NCBI GenBank assembly: GCA_963665705.1
Contig: OY762448.1
Coordinates: forward strand, 1,302,001-1,366,000
Length of the DNA: 64,000 nt
Direction of reading: 5' to 3'
Origin: Saccharicrinis sp963665705
GTDB taxonomy: Bacteria; Bacteroidota; Bacteroidia; Bacteroidales; Marinilabiliaceae
The notes under the pieces are model-generated. The model was not told where the DNA came from, made no database searches, and was given only the letters and a program-made list of their open reading frames with translations. Both the position numbers and the translations under genes were made by a program. Below are positions 52,165 to 61,597 of the stretch, piece by piece (the stretch's first letter is position 1; each line of letters starts with the position of its first letter).

Positions 52165-52734
52165 ATGGGAACTGTACTGCATGTGAAAAATATGGTTTGT
52201 AACCGATGTATCAAAGTCATAAAGGATGAGTTTGAGGAAATAGGATTAACTATTGATCATATTGAATTGGGGGTGGTTAATTTGTCGGAAGACCTTGATG
52301 ATTCTGCATTACTAAAAGTTAAATCACTTTTAAATGAGAATGGATTTGAATTAATTGATGATAAGAAAAGTCAAATTATAGATAAGATCAAAACCCTGAT
52401 TATTCAAAATATTCACTATGGTAAAGATATTCCTGATGCCAATAATTGTTCTGTTTTTCTGGCATCGGAATTAGGCTATGATTATTCTTATTTAAGTAAA
52501 CTCTTTTCTTCAGTAGTGGGGCTAACTATTGAAAAATACATCATAAATCAAAAGCTTGAAAAAGTAAAAGAACTATTGATATATGATGAGTTAAGTTTAA
52601 AAGAGATTGCATATCAGTTAGGATACAGTAGTGTTCAGTACCTGTCAAATCAATTTAAAAAAAATACGGGTTTAACACCTTCTCAATTTAAAAATCTAAA
52701 AGAAAACCAAAGAAAACCTTTGGATGAGGTGTAA
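52165..52734 (+). CDS. AraC-family regulator with N-terminal heavy-metal-associated-like domain
   Basis: A 189-residue fusion. Residues 1-70 have the HMA-type layout with a metal-binding pair in HVKNMVCNRCIKVI (CxxC). Residues 85-185 are an AraC HTH pair (LASELGYDYSYLSKLFS and LKEIAYQLGYSSVQYLSNQFKKNTGLTPSQFK). It should sense a soft metal (copper, zinc, silver) through the CxxC and control the permease 84 bp downstream, whose C-terminus carries its own HMA domain. An in-frame TTG nine bases upstream is a possible alternative start; the ATG is preferred. Confidence 0.85.
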   Translation: MGTVLHVKNMVCNRCIKVIKDEFEEIGLTIDHIELGVVNLSEDLDDSALLKVKSLLNENGFELIDDKKSQIIDKIKTLIIQNIHYGKDIPDANNCSVFLASELGYDYSYLSKLFSSVVGLTIEKYIINQKLEKVKELLIYDELSLKEIAYQLGYSSVQYLSNQFKKNTGLTPSQFKNLKENQRKPLDEV

Positions 52735-52817
52735 TACCATAATGTTATAACAATTTTCAAAAAAGCTGTAACATATTTTTGACTTAAACTTCTCAAATTT
52801 GTATTGTAAATACTTAT

Positions 52818-54080
52818 ATGATGGAAGTTAAAGATTTTATATGGTCATTTCTTACAGATTTTGTCACAATATTAGGTGAGATGTCTCCCTATTTATTGTT
52901 GGGATTCTTTTTTGCAGGTATGCTTTATGCCTTTATGCCTCGAAATCAAATTGAACGTTATTTTAGTAGAAACTCTTTTAAATCATCTTTATCAGCTGCC
53001 ATATTTGGTGTTCCTTTACCATTGTGTTCTTGTGGTGTAATACCAACAGGTACGGCTTTGTATAGAAATGGGGCTTCAAAAGGAGGTACTGTTTCATTTT
53101 TAATTTCTACTCCACAGACTGGTGTGGATTCTATTTTAGCTACATTTTCATTATTAGGATTACCTTTTGCTATTATCAGACCATTAGCTGCTTTAATTAC
53201 AGGTGTTACAGGAGGTATAATAACCAGTAAAATTACGTCATCAGAAAAGCAAGAAACAACTAAAGAGAAGCCTACTCCTGAAGTTAAGAGTCTGAAACAA
53301 AAAATTAAGGATGTATTTCAATATGGATTTGTTGAGTTTATTCAGGATATCTCAAAGTGGTTGGTTGTTGGCCTTGTTTTAGCAGCCATAATTTCTGCCT
53401 TGGTACCCAATGATTTCTTTGAGCTATTAAATCTTTCTCCATTGATGCAAATGATGATGATTTTAATAGTATCAATTCCATTATATATTTGTGCAACAGG
53501 TACAATTCCTTTAGCTGCAATTTTAATATTAAAAGGAATTAGTCCGGGAGCTGCTTTTGTATTGTTGATGGCAGGTCCGGCAACAAATGCAGCTACAATA
53601 ACAATGATTGGTAAGGTGATGGGCAAAAAGACTTTGTTTTCGTATTTGGGAACAATTATCGCAGGAGCTCTACTCTTTGGTGTTATCATTGATTATGTTT
53701 TACCGATAGAGTGGTTTACTCAAATCACTAATGCACATCTACATCATCAGCATAATGATGGTGTTAGTTGGTGGCAAATATCTTCTGGAATACTATTATT
53801 ATTGTTAATTATTAATGGTTATGTACAGCGATTTTTAGAAACTAAGAAAAGTAAAACAATAAAATTAAATACTACAATTATGGAAATTCAAACAATTAAG
53901 GTTGAAGGAATGACATGTAATCATTGCAAAGCGAATGTTGAAACAAATCTTGAAAAATTAAGTTTTATAGATAAGGCTGAAGTGAATTTAGCTGAAAAAT
54001 CAGTGGCGTTACAAGGTGATAACATTGATGTGTTGAAGGCTAAAGAGCTTATTGAATCGTTAGGATATAAGCCTGAATAG
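52818..54080 (+). CDS. Metal-efflux permease (SO_0444/ArsP-like) with C-terminal HMA domain
   Basis: A 420-residue membrane protein with eight to nine hydrophobic segments in two related halves. Motifs are FGVPLPLCSCGVIPTGTALYRNGAS and the second-half IPLYICATGTIPLAAILILKGISPGAAFVLLMAGPATNAAT, which define the ArsP/SO_0444 permease group linked to copper/zinc or organoarsenical export. A His-rich stretch (HLHHQHND) precedes the last helix. Residues 355-420 are a complete HMA domain with EGMTCNHCKANVE, probably handing metal to the channel. It is very likely controlled by the HMA-AraC protein upstream. A perfect 10-bp palindrome TGTTATAACA (52743) lies in its leader. Confidence 0.9.
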   Translation: MMEVKDFIWSFLTDFVTILGEMSPYLLLGFFFAGMLYAFMPRNQIERYFSRNSFKSSLSAAIFGVPLPLCSCGVIPTGTALYRNGASKGGTVSFLISTPQTGVDSILATFSLLGLPFAIIRPLAALITGVTGGIITSKITSSEKQETTKEKPTPEVKSLKQKIKDVFQYGFVEFIQDISKWLVVGLVLAAIISALVPNDFFELLNLSPLMQMMMILIVSIPLYICATGTIPLAAILILKGISPGAAFVLLMAGPATNAATITMIGKVMGKKTLFSYLGTIIAGALLFGVIIDYVLPIEWFTQITNAHLHHQHNDGVSWWQISSGILLLLLIINGYVQRFLETKKSKTIKLNTTIMEIQTIKVEGMTCNHCKANVETNLEKLSFIDKAEVNLAEKSVALQGDNIDVLKAKELIESLGYKPE

Positions 54081-54141
54081 AATTAACCCACATTGCATGG
54101 TCCCTAGGGTATTTAAGTATGATTGTAGAATAGGATAGGAG

Positions 54142-54399
54142 ATGAAGACATTTAAATTTAAAGAGCTTGAATTAGATCAGGATAAAAATTGGTTTCAAAA
54201 AACATTTACTTCACCACATATTAAAAAGACTTTGATATATAGCTTAATTGGAGCTTTGATTGGTTTTTGTGTTTTTTATTTCTCTGATTCAAGAGATGCT
54301 GGTGTTTTTTGGAATGAAGATGCGTTTAATAATGTTTTCTGGGGAATAGCACTTGGTGTATTTATGACAAACAGTCCATGTGCCAGAGGGAGATGTTAA
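54142..54399 (+). CDS. Small membrane protein ending in CARGRC
   Basis: An 85-residue protein with two hydrophobic segments (LIYSLIGALIGFCVFYF and VFWGIALGVFMTN) and a C-terminal NSPCARGRC motif whose two cysteines (CxxxxC) could bind a metal ion or form a disulfide. It lies 61 bp after the metal-efflux permease and is probably in the same operon, so a helper role in metal handling is likely. I do not recognise a named family. Confidence 0.75.
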   Translation: MKTFKFKELELDQDKNWFQKTFTSPHIKKTLIYSLIGALIGFCVFYFSDSRDAGVFWNEDAFNNVFWGIALGVFMTNSPCARGRC

Positions 54400-54424
54400 T
54401 GTGTTAGTTTTGAAGAAATAAGTT

Positions 54425-57400
54425 TTATTTAACTGATGGTAAAGTGAAATAGAAGGTAGTTCCTTTGTTTATTTCACTTTCTGTCCAGATTTGTCCATTA
54501 TTTTTATGGACAAACTCTTTACATATTTGTAATCCTAAACCAGATCCCTTTTCACCGGCAGTTCCTTCTCTGGTGATATTATGTCCTTCGTAAAACAGAC
54601 CTTTAGCTATATCATCAGGAATTCCTATTCCATTGTCTTTTATAGCTATTTTTACTTTATCATCAATTTCATTTGCACTGATTGTAATCGTTTCTCCAAT
54701 AGGGGAGAATTTAATTGCATTACTTATTATATTTCTAAAAATAGTAGCTAACATATTTGCATCCGCAAGAACCAATAAAGTATTAGGGATTTCTATTTTA
54801 CATTTTATTTTCTTGTCAATAATTATTTCATTTAATAGTTCTAATGCATCAGAAATAATACGAAATAGAATAACAGTTTCGGGATTAAAAACAACCGAGT
54901 TTGTTTGGGTTTTAGACCATATTAAAAGGTTTTGAAGTAAATTATATACTCTTTGAGCAGAAGAGTTTATTTTATGTGCTAATAACCTATGTTCACTAGG
55001 GTTTAACAATGTACTTTCCTCGTTTAAAAGCTCAGTTAATCCTAAAATTGAATTAAATGGACTAATTAAATCATGAGATATAATTGAAAAAAGTCTGTCT
55101 TTTGTATCGTTTAATATCTTAAGTTCATTATTAGCTTTACTTAAATTATTAGCTTGTTTTTTTAGAATGTTAGCTTGATTTTCAATCTTAGATTGTCGTT
55201 CTTCCAGCTTTTCATTTAATTCAGATAAATATTCAGCTTGAGTTTGGAGTTCATTGTTACTTTCAACTAATTTTATTGTTTTATCATTTACTTGTTTTTG
55301 TAAAAGATTTTGTTGAATTTCCAGATGACGAGTTCTTATTTTAATGAGTACAAACATTAAAATAATTAGTATTCCTAATGCCGAATAGTGGGTAACTGTT
55401 CGTTGATACCATGGTGGAATTATATTAATAATTAGTTCTTTAGGTGATTGGCTCCAAACACCATCGTTATTTTTTGTTTTAATCTTCAGTATATATTTTC
55501 CAGGTTCAATATTAGTATAGGTTACTTCTCTTTTTGTGCCGTTTTGTACCCAATCTTTATCAAATCCTTCCAGTTTATATGAAAATAGATTTTTATCCGG
55601 ATTAATAAAATTATTGGACTCATATGTAAGTGTAAATACATTTTGATAATGTTTGAGAGTAATTTCTGAAGCGCTCTGAATAGATGACGAAATAGTTTGT
55701 GGATTTTCATTGTAACTTATTTCTCTGTTAAGTATCTTAAAATTAGTAAAGTATACAATTGGAGGTGTTGTGTTGTAATGCAATTCATCAGGATTAAAAA
55801 ATACTCCACCATCTATTCCTCCAAAGAATATTTCATTTTTTGCTGAATCATGAAATACTGATTTGGGAATGAATTCAGAAATCTGTATGCCATCCAAATT
55901 ATTGTATTTAATATATTCTTCAGTTATTGTATTTAATTGAAATACATGAGAGTTTGTTGATACCCATAAATTGCCTTCTTTGTCATCTGTTATTCCACAT
56001 ATGATTTCATTATTTAAAAAAATTTTAAAGTTTTGATTGTGATAATCATATTTGCAAAGGCCTCTTTCTGTTCCAATCCATAAATTGTTAACATTGTCTT
56101 CGAATAAGCAAACAATATGATTATCAGCTAATCCATTATTATATTCGCTAGAGCTGTATATAGGTGTGAAGTCTGCATCTCCTTTTTTTAATACAGATAA
56201 GCCCCATGATGATGCAACCCATATATCACCCTTGTAATTTCTCAATATCTGATTTGTCCAGTCGTTAGTAAGTTTACTATTTAAGGTATTGTAGTTTTTT
56301 ATTTTCCCGTTTTCGATGCAATCTACTCCTTTTCCATGTGTTGCAAGCCAATACTTGTTTTCATCTATTACAATAGACCTTATGTCTTGGTTTGAAAGAG
56401 TTTCGATGGTGTTAAAGTTGAACTTCTCGAAATGTTTTTCTTTTTCGTTAAATCTGTAAATTCCAGCATTATATATGCCAATTAGCATATCATTGTTCTT
56501 TGATCTTCCCATATATAAAATACTACCTTTGGGAAGCCCATTTTTTCCTGACTGGAATCTGTTAATATTAATGTGGTTTTTATCATAAATATCAATTGTA
56601 CCTCCAAAACTTCCAATCCATAAATTTCCATATTTGTCTGATGTTACATTAGCGCAATCCAGACTTGATGTATACATGGATTCTTTAGGTATGTTATTTA
56701 TGTTATTAAATCCTTTTCGTTTGGTGCTTAAACCAATACCTCCAGGATTATGCATAACCCAATAGTTTCCCTGGCTATCCTGAAAAATCCCCTTGGAATT
56801 TGATTTTATTGATTTATGGTTATCAGAAGGGTAATAGCCATGAAAAGTTCCTTTAGCTTCATCAAAAAATTTAATTCCGGTGTAGTCGCAAGACCAAATA
56901 TTAGAGTCATTATCAATATTTAAAAAAATAATGTTATTTGAATCATCAGCTTCATTTAAATAGTGTGTTAATCTTTTATTAACAGGGGTAAAGCTGAAGA
57001 TTCCATTTTGTTGTGTACCCCAATATATTCTATTGTCTTTTTGTGCAAAGGAGGTAATAAAATCAAATTTGTAATTTATTATTTTATTATTATCTAAGAG
57101 TTTGTTTGAGTTGTTAAGGTCATATATATACAGGGCTGGATGCTCATCTGTACCAATCCAAAGTTGATTATTATTTGTAATTAAAAAGTCCTGAATATTG
57201 CCATAGGGGATATGAGCAATTTCATTAAATAATCTTTCTTTGTTGTTGTACAGGTAAATTCTTTTAGAAGAAGCTAAGTAAAGTTTATGGTTTTTATCTT
57301 CTTTAAATTTAATAATATCAAACTCTTTTAGTCCGCGCCCATTCCGGGTAGAAGAGATTTGTGTGAAATTATCTAATGTTTCATTGTATATGGATAATCC

Positions 57401-57706
57401 TTCAAACCCAGAAACCCAAAGTTGTCCTTTACTATCGTTATAGATACTTAAAATATTACTTCCTGGAATTGAGGTAGAATCGTTTATGTTATAGTAGTAC
57501 GATACAATTTCATTTCCTACTATTCTGTTTAAGCCACCTTTGGATGCAGCCCAAATAAAGCCATTTGAATCTTGCTCAATATCATTTATATAGGCACTTA
57601 TTAATCCATTGTCCTTAGTGAAATACTTAAAACTAAGAATCGGATTTTGCTTTGCAGATAGCTGCAAACCAATAATTAATAAAAATAGTGTAATTTTCCC
57701 CTTCAT
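54425..57706 (-). CDS. Sensor histidine kinase with two-component-regulator propeller
   Basis: A 1093-residue kinase. A signal peptide (cut after LSA) is followed by a large periplasmic double propeller (residues 25-680) with WIGT-type repeats such as NLWIGTERGLCKYDY and GQLWVSGFEGLSIYN, then a Y_Y_Y domain (about 690-765), one membrane segment (near 775-795) and a long coiled coil. The HisKA domain has its phosphorylated His near 878 in IISHDLISPFNS, and the HATPase domain has NIISNAIKFSP, DNGIGIP and GSGLGLQICKEF. It lacks the receiver and AraC domains of hybrid HTCS regulators, so a separate response regulator must exist; none is adjacent. The ATG at 57706 is preferred to the TTG just before it. 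It converges with the metal operon. Confidence 0.92.
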   Translation of the reverse strand: MKGKITLFLLIIGLQLSAKQNPILSFKYFTKDNGLISAYINDIEQDSNGFIWAASKGGLNRIVGNEIVSYYYNINDSTSIPGSNILSIYNDSKGQLWVSGFEGLSIYNETLDNFTQISSTRNGRGLKEFDIIKFKEDKNHKLYLASSKRIYLYNNKERLFNEIAHIPYGNIQDFLITNNNQLWIGTDEHPALYIYDLNNSNKLLDNNKIINYKFDFITSFAQKDNRIYWGTQQNGIFSFTPVNKRLTHYLNEADDSNNIIFLNIDNDSNIWSCDYTGIKFFDEAKGTFHGYYPSDNHKSIKSNSKGIFQDSQGNYWVMHNPGGIGLSTKRKGFNNINNIPKESMYTSSLDCANVTSDKYGNLWIGSFGGTIDIYDKNHININRFQSGKNGLPKGSILYMGRSKNNDMLIGIYNAGIYRFNEKEKHFEKFNFNTIETLSNQDIRSIVIDENKYWLATHGKGVDCIENGKIKNYNTLNSKLTNDWTNQILRNYKGDIWVASSWGLSVLKKGDADFTPIYSSSEYNNGLADNHIVCLFEDNVNNLWIGTERGLCKYDYHNQNFKIFLNNEIICGITDDKEGNLWVSTNSHVFQLNTITEEYIKYNNLDGIQISEFIPKSVFHDSAKNEIFFGGIDGGVFFNPDELHYNTTPPIVYFTNFKILNREISYNENPQTISSSIQSASEITLKHYQNVFTLTYESNNFINPDKNLFSYKLEGFDKDWVQNGTKREVTYTNIEPGKYILKIKTKNNDGVWSQSPKELIINIIPPWYQRTVTHYSALGILIILMFVLIKIRTRHLEIQQNLLQKQVNDKTIKLVESNNELQTQAEYLSELNEKLEERQSKIENQANILKKQANNLSKANNELKILNDTKDRLFSIISHDLISPFNSILGLTELLNEESTLLNPSEHRLLAHKINSSAQRVYNLLQNLLIWSKTQTNSVVFNPETVILFRIISDALELLNEIIIDKKIKCKIEIPNTLLVLADANMLATIFRNIISNAIKFSPIGETITISANEIDDKVKIAIKDNGIGIPDDIAKGLFYEGHNITREGTAGEKGSGLGLQICKEFVHKNNGQIWTESEINKGTTFYFTLPSVK

Positions 57707-57787
57707 CAAAAATCAATCAAACAATATTACTTGCTTTAATACGGAACAATCTAAATAGGGTTATGTTTTTTTTGAATAAAAATACCA

Positions 57788-57850
57788 TTAACCATTTGGT
57801 TAATTCAAATGGTTAAAATATATTTGTTGCACAATTAACCAAATGGTTAA
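57788..57850 (+). promoter_or_regulatory. TetR promoter with two palindromic operators
   Basis: TTAACCATTTGGTTAA (57788-57803) and TTAACCAAATGGTTAA (57835-57850) are near-perfect 16-bp palindromes, with an extra half-site AAATGGTTAA at 57807. The promoter is TTTG (57795-57798), 20 bp, TATATTTG (57819-57826), so the first operator covers the -33 box and the second covers the start of the transcript. This is the usual picture of a self-repressing TetR gene. Confidence 0.82.
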
Positions 57851-57865
57851 ATAAAGTAGTTGATT

Positions 57866-58480
57866 ATGGTATTAAAATCGGATACAGAAAAAATAATATT
57901 GGAAGCCGCGCGTGAAGTCTTTAGTGAAAAAGGATTGGCAGGAGCTCGTATGCAAGAAATAGCAGATAGAGCGAATATAAACAAGGCTATGTTGCACTAT
58001 TATTTTCGATCGAAAGAGAAGTTGTTTGATGAAATATTTAAAGCTGCATTTGCTGAGTTTTGGCCCGAAGTACAATATTCGTTATTGGCATCTTTGGATA
58101 TTGAGATTTTTTTAGAGCGTGTGTTGAGCAGTTATATTGATTTATTTATGAATAAGCCGTATTTGCCCATTTTTATTCTTTCTGAGGTAAATAGGGATCC
58201 TGATCGTTTAGAAAAGCTAATAAAAGAAAGTGGAGTTAATCCTATTGCAATAGTTAATTACCTGAATAAACAGATGGAGCAAGGGATACTAAAAAAAATG
58301 AATCCTAAAGAATTATTACTGAATATAATTTCTTTAAGCATATTTCCATTTGCGGGTCGTCCGTTAATTTCAAGGATGTTATTTGATGGTGATGATGATG
58401 ATTTTAAAAATGTTTTACAAAGTAGAAAACAAACATTAATTGACTTTTTACAACCACTGATTATTAAAAATAAAGCATAA
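57866..58480 (+). CDS. TetR-family repressor of the efflux operon
   Basis: A 204-residue repressor. The N-terminal HTH (KIILEAAREVFSEKGLAGARMQEIADRANINKAMLHYYFRSKEKLFDEIF) is the standard TetR signature, followed by a helical ligand-binding domain with no readable specificity. Two TTAACC(A/T)3-type operators surround its promoter. The TolC-like gene starts 20 bp after its stop, so it heads and probably controls the operon. The ATG at 57866 is preferred to the TTG two codons earlier. Confidence 0.92.
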   Translation: MVLKSDTEKIILEAAREVFSEKGLAGARMQEIADRANINKAMLHYYFRSKEKLFDEIFKAAFAEFWPEVQYSLLASLDIEIFLERVLSSYIDLFMNKPYLPIFILSEVNRDPDRLEKLIKESGVNPIAIVNYLNKQMEQGILKKMNPKELLLNIISLSIFPFAGRPLISRMLFDGDDDDFKNVLQSRKQTLIDFLQPLIIKNKA

Positions 58481-58500
58481 TAAAAAGCTACTATATTATA

Positions 58501-59757
58501 ATGAAACATCTATTTTTATTATTATCAATTTTTTTCTCTGTTCATTTGATGGGGCAATCAAAGTTAAATATTGAACAATGTTTGACCTGGGCAAGAGAAA
58601 ATTATCCTTTACAAGGAAACTTTGAGCATATTGAAGATCAGTTAGATTTACGTTTGAAGAATTTAAATGCTAATTATTATCCTCAACTGGATTTAAATGC
58701 GCAAGCCTCACATCAAAATGATGTACCTCATATTGAGGCATCTAATTTACCTTTTCAGGTTCCTCAGGGACCAAAAGATCAATATAAAGCATCTATTGAT
58801 TTGCAGCAAGTTATTTTTGATGCAGGAAGAACAAAAGTGGCTAAAGAGGCTGAGCATGTTAATTTTCAAACTCAAAAAAGTAGCCTTGAGATTGAGTTGT
58901 ATAAAATAAGGTCGAAGGTTATACAAACCTATTTTTTATTGCTTACTATCAATGAGCAATTGATGTTAATGGATTATAAAGTTGAGACCATTCAAAAACG
59001 CTTAAATGAATTAAAAAGTGCAGTGGAAAATGGTATGGTTCTTCCTACTCAAATTGATCATTTAAAAGTTGAACTCTTAAGTATAAATCAGGATCAAATA
59101 CGATTAATTGAAGGTAAAAAGGCAGCTCTACATATACTGGAAACACTAACTGGTCAGTCCATTTCTGCTGAGTCAGAATTTGTTGAACCTGCAGGTTTAG
59201 CAGAGCAACAGATTTATATACGTCCTGAATACAAATATTTTGATGATCAGAGGCAGCAAGCTAATGTGATGCAAAAATTAAATGCCAAAGAGCGTTTGCC
59301 TTATATTGCCGGTTTTGGTCAGTTTGGTTATGGAAACCCTGGTTTTAATATGCTAAAAGATGAATTGGCTCCTTTTTATATTGTGGGTATAAAGCTAAAA
59401 TGGAATATTTGGGATTGGAAACAATCTAACCGAACTAAGCAATATTTACAGATTCAAAGTAAACGTATTGATCAGCAACAATCTGTTTTTGATTTCAATA
59501 TTCAAATGGCAAGTGAGGATGTGAATAGTAAGATTGTTCAAATGCAAAAGATTATGGATAAGGATGATGAGATTATTCAGTTGAGAAAAAGAATAACCGC
59601 TTCATCAGCAAGTCAATTAAGTAATGGAACTATCACATCTGCTGATTATTTAAGTGATTTGAATTTAGAAAGTGTAGCATTATTGTCTAAAAAAGTACAT
59701 CAGCTGGAATTAGTAAAATCTCAAATTGAGTTGATAGATCTTAAAGGCACTAAATAA
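58501..59757 (+). CDS. TolC-family outer-membrane efflux protein
   Basis: A 418-residue protein with signal peptide (cut after LMGQ) and the two-repeat helical-hairpin layout of TolC family proteins (long amphipathic helices at about 20-190 and 225-415). It begins KLNIEQCLTWARENYPL and includes the strand-turn YIAGFGQFGYGNPGFNM. It forms the outer-membrane duct for the HlyD and ABC parts encoded next. The length is somewhat short but normal for Bacteroidota members. Confidence 0.9.
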   Translation: MKHLFLLLSIFFSVHLMGQSKLNIEQCLTWARENYPLQGNFEHIEDQLDLRLKNLNANYYPQLDLNAQASHQNDVPHIEASNLPFQVPQGPKDQYKASIDLQQVIFDAGRTKVAKEAEHVNFQTQKSSLEIELYKIRSKVIQTYFLLLTINEQLMLMDYKVETIQKRLNELKSAVENGMVLPTQIDHLKVELLSINQDQIRLIEGKKAALHILETLTGQSISAESEFVEPAGLAEQQIYIRPEYKYFDDQRQQANVMQKLNAKERLPYIAGFGQFGYGNPGFNMLKDELAPFYIVGIKLKWNIWDWKQSNRTKQYLQIQSKRIDQQQSVFDFNIQMASEDVNSKIVQMQKIMDKDDEIIQLRKRITASSASQLSNGTITSADYLSDLNLESVALLSKKVHQLELVKSQIELIDLKGTK

Positions 59758-59792
59758 TATCAATGTTGTATAATTAAGAAAAAATTAAAGAT

Positions 59793-60674
59793 ATGTACCG
59801 TAGCGTTATTTTATCTCTGATATCAGGTTTATTGATAATCAGTTGTAGTTTTAATGATGAAGAATCTGATGCTTTTGGAAATTTTGAAGCAACAGAAGTA
59901 TTTATAAGTGCTGAGGTTCCGGGTAAGATGGTTCAGATGAATATTGAGGAGGGTGAAGCATTAAAAGATGGTGAGTTGATATGTTTAGTAGATACTATTC
60001 CTTTTATATTAAAAAGAAATCAATTATTAGCACAAAGATCTGTTGCATTAAGTAAAGCAGAGCAGGTAAAAATTGCAAAAGAGGTTTTAGTGGCACAGAA
60101 AAAAATTGTAGATCAGGATTTTAGTCGAATTGAAAAAATGTTTGCAGACAAAGCTGCCACTCAAAAGCAAATAGATAATATGAGTGGTCAGGTGGATGTG
60201 CTAAAGCGACAGTTAAAAGGTCAGGATGCCAGCCTGAATAGTGTATATTCAGAAATTGAAGTGATTAATGCTCAGTTGGCCGAAATAGAAGATCAGTTAT
60301 CGCGTTGTTTCGTAAAAGCACCATCCGAGGGTGTTGTTCTGCAAAAAATTGCTGAGCAAGGGGAGTTAGTAGCCACCGGAAAGCCCATTGTTAAAATGGC
60401 TAATTTAAGTACGCTATTTCTTAGAGCTTATATTTCAGGTAGTCAATTGCCATCTGTGAAAATTGGTCAGGAGGTAAATGTAATCTTTGATAAAGATGAG
60501 GATGATAATCAGTCTGTAAAAGGAACCATTTCATGGATTTCTTCATCTGCGGAGTTTACGCCTAAAATTATTCAAACAAAAGAAGAAAGAGTAGACTTGG
60601 TTTATGCTATTAAGGTTCTGGTTAAGAATGATGGTAGATTAAAAATTGGAATGCCTGGAGAAGTTAAGTTTTAA
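59793..60674 (+). CDS. HlyD-family periplasmic adaptor lipoprotein
   Basis: A 293-residue membrane-fusion protein with lipoprotein signal (LLIISC, Cys18). It has a barrel-sandwich start (GNFEATEVFISAEVPGKMVQMNIEEGEAL), a helical hairpin (about 70-165) and the returning lipoyl half CFVKAPSEGVVLQKIAEQGELVATGKPIVKM, then a beta-barrel region. It resembles YbhG, the adaptor of the YbhFSR exporter. It connects the inner-membrane ABC-2 permeases to the TolC protein. Confidence 0.9.
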   Translation: MYRSVILSLISGLLIISCSFNDEESDAFGNFEATEVFISAEVPGKMVQMNIEEGEALKDGELICLVDTIPFILKRNQLLAQRSVALSKAEQVKIAKEVLVAQKKIVDQDFSRIEKMFADKAATQKQIDNMSGQVDVLKRQLKGQDASLNSVYSEIEVINAQLAEIEDQLSRCFVKAPSEGVVLQKIAEQGELVATGKPIVKMANLSTLFLRAYISGSQLPSVKIGQEVNVIFDKDEDDNQSVKGTISWISSSAEFTPKIIQTKEERVDLVYAIKVLVKNDGRLKIGMPGEVKF

Positions 60675-60676
60675 CT

Positions 60677-61597
60677 ATGATTAGTATAGAACATATTTCA
60701 AAGTCCTTTGAAGACATTAAGGCAGTTAAAGATGTGTCCATTCAAATACAAGAAGGAGAGTTGTTTGGATTGCTGGGGCCAGATGGTGCCGGAAAGTCAA
60801 CCTTACTCAGAATGGTTAACTCTTTAATGGTTCCTGATGAGGGTAATATACAATTATGGGATTTGGATCCTGTTAAAGACTATAAAAAGGTTCGTTATAT
60901 TATTGGTTATATGCCAGGTAAATTTTCGTTATATACGGATTTAACCATTGAGGAAAACCTTGAGTTTTTTGCTACTGTTTTTGGTACGACTATTCAGGAA
61001 AATTATCATTTGATAAAGGATATCTACCAACAAATAGAGCCTTTTAAAAATCGTAGAGCCGGTAAGTTAAGCGGAGGAATGAAACAAAAGTTAGCTCTTT
61101 CGTGTGCTTTGATTCATAAACCTAAATTACTTGTTTTAGATGAACCAACTACAGGTGTGGATGCTGTTTCAAGAGCTGAATTTTGGGAGATGTTACAATC
61201 CTTGAAATCGAAAGGAATTACAATAATTGTTTCTACGCCATACATGGATGAGGCTCAATTGTGTGATAGAGTTGCATTGATGCAGGGTGGTGAAATACAT
61301 GCTTGTGATAGACCTGAAAATATTGTCGATCAGTTTATGTATCCTGTTCTTGGAGTGAAAACTGATAATATTTATAAAGCGTTGTTAGATTTAAGGACTT
61401 ATGAACCAACTCATAATGTGTATCCTTTTGGAGAGTATTTGCATTGGGTAAGTGCAGCGCAAAATCCGAATGAAGAGGATTTAAAAGCTTTTCTGCAAGA
61501 AAAAGGACATACTCAAATAGAAGTGGTAGATATGAAACCTGATATTGAGGATTGTTTTATTGAATTAACCCAGTTTAAAGAAAACAGAGATGAGTAA
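60677..61597 (+). CDS. ABC transporter ATPase (first of two)
   Basis: A 306-residue ATPase with Walker A GPDGAGKST, signature LSGGMKQK, Walker B LLVLDEPTTGVD and a switch region in which the usual His is replaced (VSTPYMDEAQ). It starts 3 bp after the adaptor and overlaps the second ATPase by 8 bp. In YbhF the two ATPase halves are one polypeptide; here they are separate genes. The C-terminal 80 residues form the regulatory extension seen in ABC-2 drug exporters. Confidence 0.92.
   Translation: MISIEHISKSFEDIKAVKDVSIQIQEGELFGLLGPDGAGKSTLLRMVNSLMVPDEGNIQLWDLDPVKDYKKVRYIIGYMPGKFSLYTDLTIEENLEFFATVFGTTIQENYHLIKDIYQQIEPFKNRRAGKLSGGMKQKLALSCALIHKPKLLVLDEPTTGVDAVSRAEFWEMLQSLKSKGITIIVSTPYMDEAQLCDRVALMQGGEIHACDRPENIVDQFMYPVLGVKTDNIYKALLDLRTYEPTHNVYPFGEYLHWVSAAQNPNEEDLKAFLQEKGHTQIEVVDMKPDIEDCFIELTQFKENRDE

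Noticed and set aside
54425..57706. Hybrid two-component (HTCS) polysaccharide-utilisation regulator
   Set aside because: Propeller, Y_Y_Y, kinase and ATPase domains are present, but the protein stops after the ATPase domain and has no receiver or AraC domain.
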